In this document: piece by piece, positions 2,707-5,064 of the stretch
Layout: each line of letters begins with the position of its first letter
Numbering within the stretch: the first letter of the stretch is position 1
NCBI GenBank assembly: GCA_902803255.1
Contig: CADCPG010000047.1
Coordinates: 1 to 5,064, forward strand
Length of the DNA stretch: 5,064 nt
From: an uncultured Ruminococcus sp.
GTDB taxonomy: Bacteria > Bacillota > Clostridia > Oscillospirales > CAG-272
Direction: 5' to 3'
Notes under the pieces: model-generated
Databases searched by the model: none
Told to the model about the DNA's origin: nothing
The model's input: the letters and a program-made list of their open reading frames with translations, nothing else
Translations under genes and position numbers: made by a program

Positions 2707-5064
2707 TTATTTCCTGAAGATTCCTCTTTTTATGAGCTTTCCGATACCCGCGGCGATCACGGCGGCCGCAGCGACGGATCCGACCGCCGCGGCGGTGCCT
2801 TCGGCGGCGGTGAGCCTCGCCTTTCTTGAGTGCTCCTCCGCCTTTCTGTCCTTCCTGTCCGCCTTTTCGGCGCGTTTTTTCTCATGACGGCCCGGCAGGA
2901 CGGTGCGGACCGTCCCGCTCTGTTCTTCGTCGACGCGTCCCGGACGCGGCTCGACGAATCCGGTCTCGGTCAAGCTTCCCGTCATATTCGGGATATATAC
3001 GTATCTTCTCGCCTCGTCCGGGTGATCCAGCCTGTCGTAACGGAGGAAGCAGTTCCAGTTCGCGCGGCTCACCGCCTCCGCGCCCTGGCGCAGCACCAGA
3101 CGTCTGCCGTCGGAGCCTTCGTTGAGCAGCCTCGCGGTCGCGACGACTATATCCTTTCCCTCCTCGAGCGACGTCCCGTATCTCGCGTTAAAGTCGCTCA
3201 CCGTCAGTTCCGAGCCGTGTCTGTCCCAGATCACGAGCGAAGACCTCGGCGCGATCTTTATGCCGTCGAGTTTCATGGTGTGGGCGTCGTCGACAGTCTT
3301 TCCGGAGGAGACGACCTCGCCGATATCCCATCCCGAGAGATCGGCCTCGACGTTCGAGGAGTTATACAGCGTTATATACGGGAAGGGATTCTTCACCTTT
3401 TTTGCGCCTTCACACTCCGGCACGAAGGGAGACGTCGACGGCAGGACCTCGGCTATGCGCAGCGGGGAAAGTACGGCGAATCCCGTCGACCGGCACTTCT
3501 TTCCGCCTCTTTCGCCCCTGGCGAAGACGGTCACGCGCCGGAGTCCCGGGAGCTCGGGCATGAGCACCGACGCCTTTATCCTGCCTCCCGCCGCCAGCCT
3601 TCCGGCATGCACGGTCGCGAACGGCTCGATGTCCCCGAAGCGGAATCCGTTCCGCCCCGAAAGGCAGAACGATATCCGGAGGTCCTTCAGCGCGGTGTCG
3701 CCGGGGTTCGAGACATACACGGAGACCGCCTGAGTGTCACGCGGGTTGTATGACGCGCCAAGCTCGAAGCCCTCTATGCCTATCCTCTCCCTGTTCTCTA
3801 TCCATACCGGTGCGGTGACGCAGTACCTGGCCGGTCCCGAGATCCTAACGTAGTAGTAGTCGAATTCGGGTTCGAGGACCGGAGTCCAGTGAAGCTCGCG
3901 TACTCCCGACGCGTCCCTCACGGCGACGGTTATCCCGTCCTCCGCCACGATCTCGACGCGTCCGATCCCGGATGTCTGCTCCGTCGTCACGGAGATGTCG
4001 AAGCGCAGCTCGGACGGCGAGTCCAGCGTCGAACCGAGCCATTCCCCGTTGACCCTGTAGAAGATCTTCATCGTTTTGTCCGACGTGGTATATGTCCTGC
4101 CCGCCCTGAAGGCGTCGAGGACGTTCTCCCTGGTCAGAGCCGGTGCCAGGACGCAGCCGTCGTATCCTGTGGCAGTCGTCCAGTCGGGCAGGTGGTTGTC
4201 CTCGTTCGAGACGGGCGTCGCGTGCCAGCCCTTAGCCAGCATCTGCATATATTCGGAGTCGTATCCCGCGGACCTGATCTCGGCAAGTCTCATACTCCGC
4301 AGAGCACCGGGGGTCATCTCGCCGTATTCGTCGAAATTGCCCCAGACATACCCCGGATGGTTGAACATGCCTACGGCCTCCGGGCGCTCTTCTAGCCAGC
4401 GGAAGAGAGCGGGCATGTCGTTTTCCTTGATATTCTGCACGAAATCGGCCGTGCCGAGCACGTTTATGTGTCCCCAGTACCCGCACGAATTGTTCCAGGT
4501 CATCTCGAAGCCGTACAGCGCCGCGAATCTCCCCGGGACGTTGAACCGGTCGGCGGTCCGGATCAGCTTTGCGTATTTTTCTTTGTCGATATAGTGAGAG
4601 TGGTCGGTGACGGCGAAGAAATCGACACCTCCGGCATCCCTCGCGTATGTATAGGCGTCAGACGGTACACCGGAGCCGTCCGAGTCGGTCGTGTGGCAGT
4701 GGACCTCGCCGCGGTATATCTGCAGCTCCTTCATGTCGGAGACCGAGAAGGCGATGTCGCGCTCGGTGAGATTACCGAGCGTGTCGGTCAGCACGAGACT
4801 CAGCCTGTGACTGCCGGGCTTTTCCGACAGTTTCAGTCTGACCGAGCCGTCTGTCCATTCCGCGGCCCCGGTCCTGTCTTTTCCGTCGACAAGCAGGGCG
4901 CACGCGGACAGGTCGGTGCCCGCCGCGCACTCCCATTCGGCCGTGATCTGCCCCTCCCGGCTTCCGTCGTACGCGTAGCCTTCGGTCGGGAGCATCGACG
5001 TGATCCGCGGACCGCCGTTGCGGTAGACAGGGACCGACACGGGGACGTCAGAACCGTATGACGC
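2707..5064 (-). CDS. CehA/McbA-like PHP-domain metallohydrolase with lamin-tail domain and C-terminal membrane segment (5' end beyond window)
   Basis: The frame is open to the right edge, so the N-terminus is missing. Residues are counted from the GTG at 5040, which has no ribosome binding site and is probably internal. Residues 10-100 form an Ig-like domain (VDGKDRTG, then TDTLGN). Residues 106-316 are a PHP metal-dependent hydrolase domain with its ligand set visible: H114-x-H116 with D121 (HCHTTDSDG), D146-H147 (VTDHSH), E179, H191 (GHIN), H228 (NHPG), and D281 with H283 (EDNH). Residues 320-412 are the beta domain usual in CehA-like proteins, ending YCVTAPVWI. Residues 420-525 look like another beta-sandwich of CARDB type. 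Residues 526-665 resemble a lamin-tail domain (YITLYNSS, DLSGW, IAPRSSLVIW). A charged Lys/Arg/Glu stretch (718-742) precedes an Ala-rich hydrophobic segment (747-770) and a basic end, KRGIFRK. The family hydrolyses ester or phosphoester bonds; the substrate here is unknown. An exported, membrane-held enzyme is likely but the signal peptide is not visible. Confidence 0.95.
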   Translation of the reverse strand, partial: ASYGSDVPVSVPVYRNGGPRITSMLPTEGYAYDGSREGQITAEWECAAGTDLSACALLVDGKDRTGAAEWTDGSVRLKLSEKPGSHRLSLVLTDTLGNLTERDIAFSVSDMKELQIYRGEVHCHTTDSDGSGVPSDAYTYARDAGGVDFFAVTDHSHYIDKEKYAKLIRTADRFNVPGRFAALYGFEMTWNNSCGYWGHINVLGTADFVQNIKENDMPALFRWLEERPEAVGMFNHPGYVWGNFDEYGEMTPGALRSMRLAEIRSAGYDSEYMQMLAKGWHATPVSNEDNHLPDWTTATGYDGCVLAPALTRENVLDAFRAGRTYTTSDKTMKIFYRVNGEWLGSTLDSPSELRFDISVTTEQTSGIGRVEIVAEDGITVAVRDASGVRELHWTPVLEPEFDYYYVRISGPARYCVTAPVWIENRERIGIEGFELGASYNPRDTQAVSVYVSNPGDTALKDLRISFCLSGRNGFRFGDIEPFATVHAGRLAAGGRIKASVLMPELPGLRRVTVFARGERGGKKCRSTGFAVLSPLRIAEVLPSTSPFVPECEGAKKVKNPFPYITLYNSSNVEADLSGWDIGEVVSSGKTVDDAHTMKLDGIKIAPRSSLVIWDRHGSELTVSDFNARYGTSLEEGKDIVVATARLLNEGSDGRRLVLRQGAEAVSRANWNCFLRYDRLDHPDEARRYVYIPNMTGSLTETGFVEPRPGRVDEEQSGTVRTVLPGRHEKKRAEKADRKDRKAEEHSRKARLTAAEGTAAAVGSVAAAAVIAAGIGKLIKRGIFRK

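Noticed and set aside
2830..3753. Long plus-strand open frames opposite the PHP gene, including 2830-3753 and 4468-5061
   Set aside because: Their products are Arg-rich and unlike known proteins. The minus strand encodes a coherent multidomain enzyme with conserved catalytic motifs.
1..5064. CRISPR array, transposon, integrase site, tRNA or toxin-antitoxin pair
   Set aside because: I saw no spaced direct repeats beyond the TGTTAACAA pair, no terminal inverted repeats with a transposase, no tRNA-like cloverleaf and no small paired genes of that kind.

Overview
The window suggests a GC-rich member of the Bacillota, most likely a Clostridia-type bacterium. Three things point there: a Firmicutes-style L10 leader upstream of rplJ, a perfect TTGACA/17/TATAAT housekeeping promoter, and strong AAGGAGG-type ribosome binding sites. 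Coding regions are rich in G/C at third codon positions, which produces many long but meaningless antisense frames. The assignment is inference from style, not from a marker search.

Layout. Positions 1 to about 1061 hold a minus-strand gene, cut at its 3' end by the left edge, for an unrecognised protein with about eight membrane segments. Positions 1062 to 1494 are a 433-base divergent intergenic region. It holds a probable promoter for the membrane protein gene, a pair of TGTTAACA palindromes, the strong rplJ promoter and a roughly 165-nt rplJ leader. Positions 1495 to 2450 hold rplJ and rplL, encoding L10 and L7/L12 of the ribosomal stalk. Positions 2451 to 2706 hold an anti-Shine-Dalgarno-like string and three tandem hairpins, the last a strong and probably bidirectional terminator. 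Positions 2707 to 5064 hold a minus-strand gene, cut at its 5' end by the right edge, for a multidomain PHP-family metallohydrolase with Ig-like, lamin-tail and C-terminal membrane segments.

Regulation. The best-supported system here is autoregulation of stalk protein synthesis. The leader has the kink-turn element known to bind the L10(L12)4 complex, then a sequence that can form either an antiterminator or an intrinsic terminator before rplJ. The two structures share bases 1416-1422, and the antiterminator also uses bases of the L10-binding element. This fits a switch in which excess L10-L12 binds the leader, blocks antitermination and stops transcription. The class is known; the pairing worked out here is specific to this sequence.

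Context. rplJL is normally found with rplK-rplA upstream and rpoB-rpoC downstream. Here it stands alone as a two-gene unit, divergent from a membrane protein gene and convergent with the PHP gene. I found no mobile element, CRISPR array, tRNA or rRNA. I see no clear new multi-gene system. The less explained items are the 12-nt copy of the 16S rRNA 3' tail after the rplL stop, the tandem TGTTAACA boxes, the nine-codon ORF overlapping the rplJ start, and the architecture of the PHP protein.
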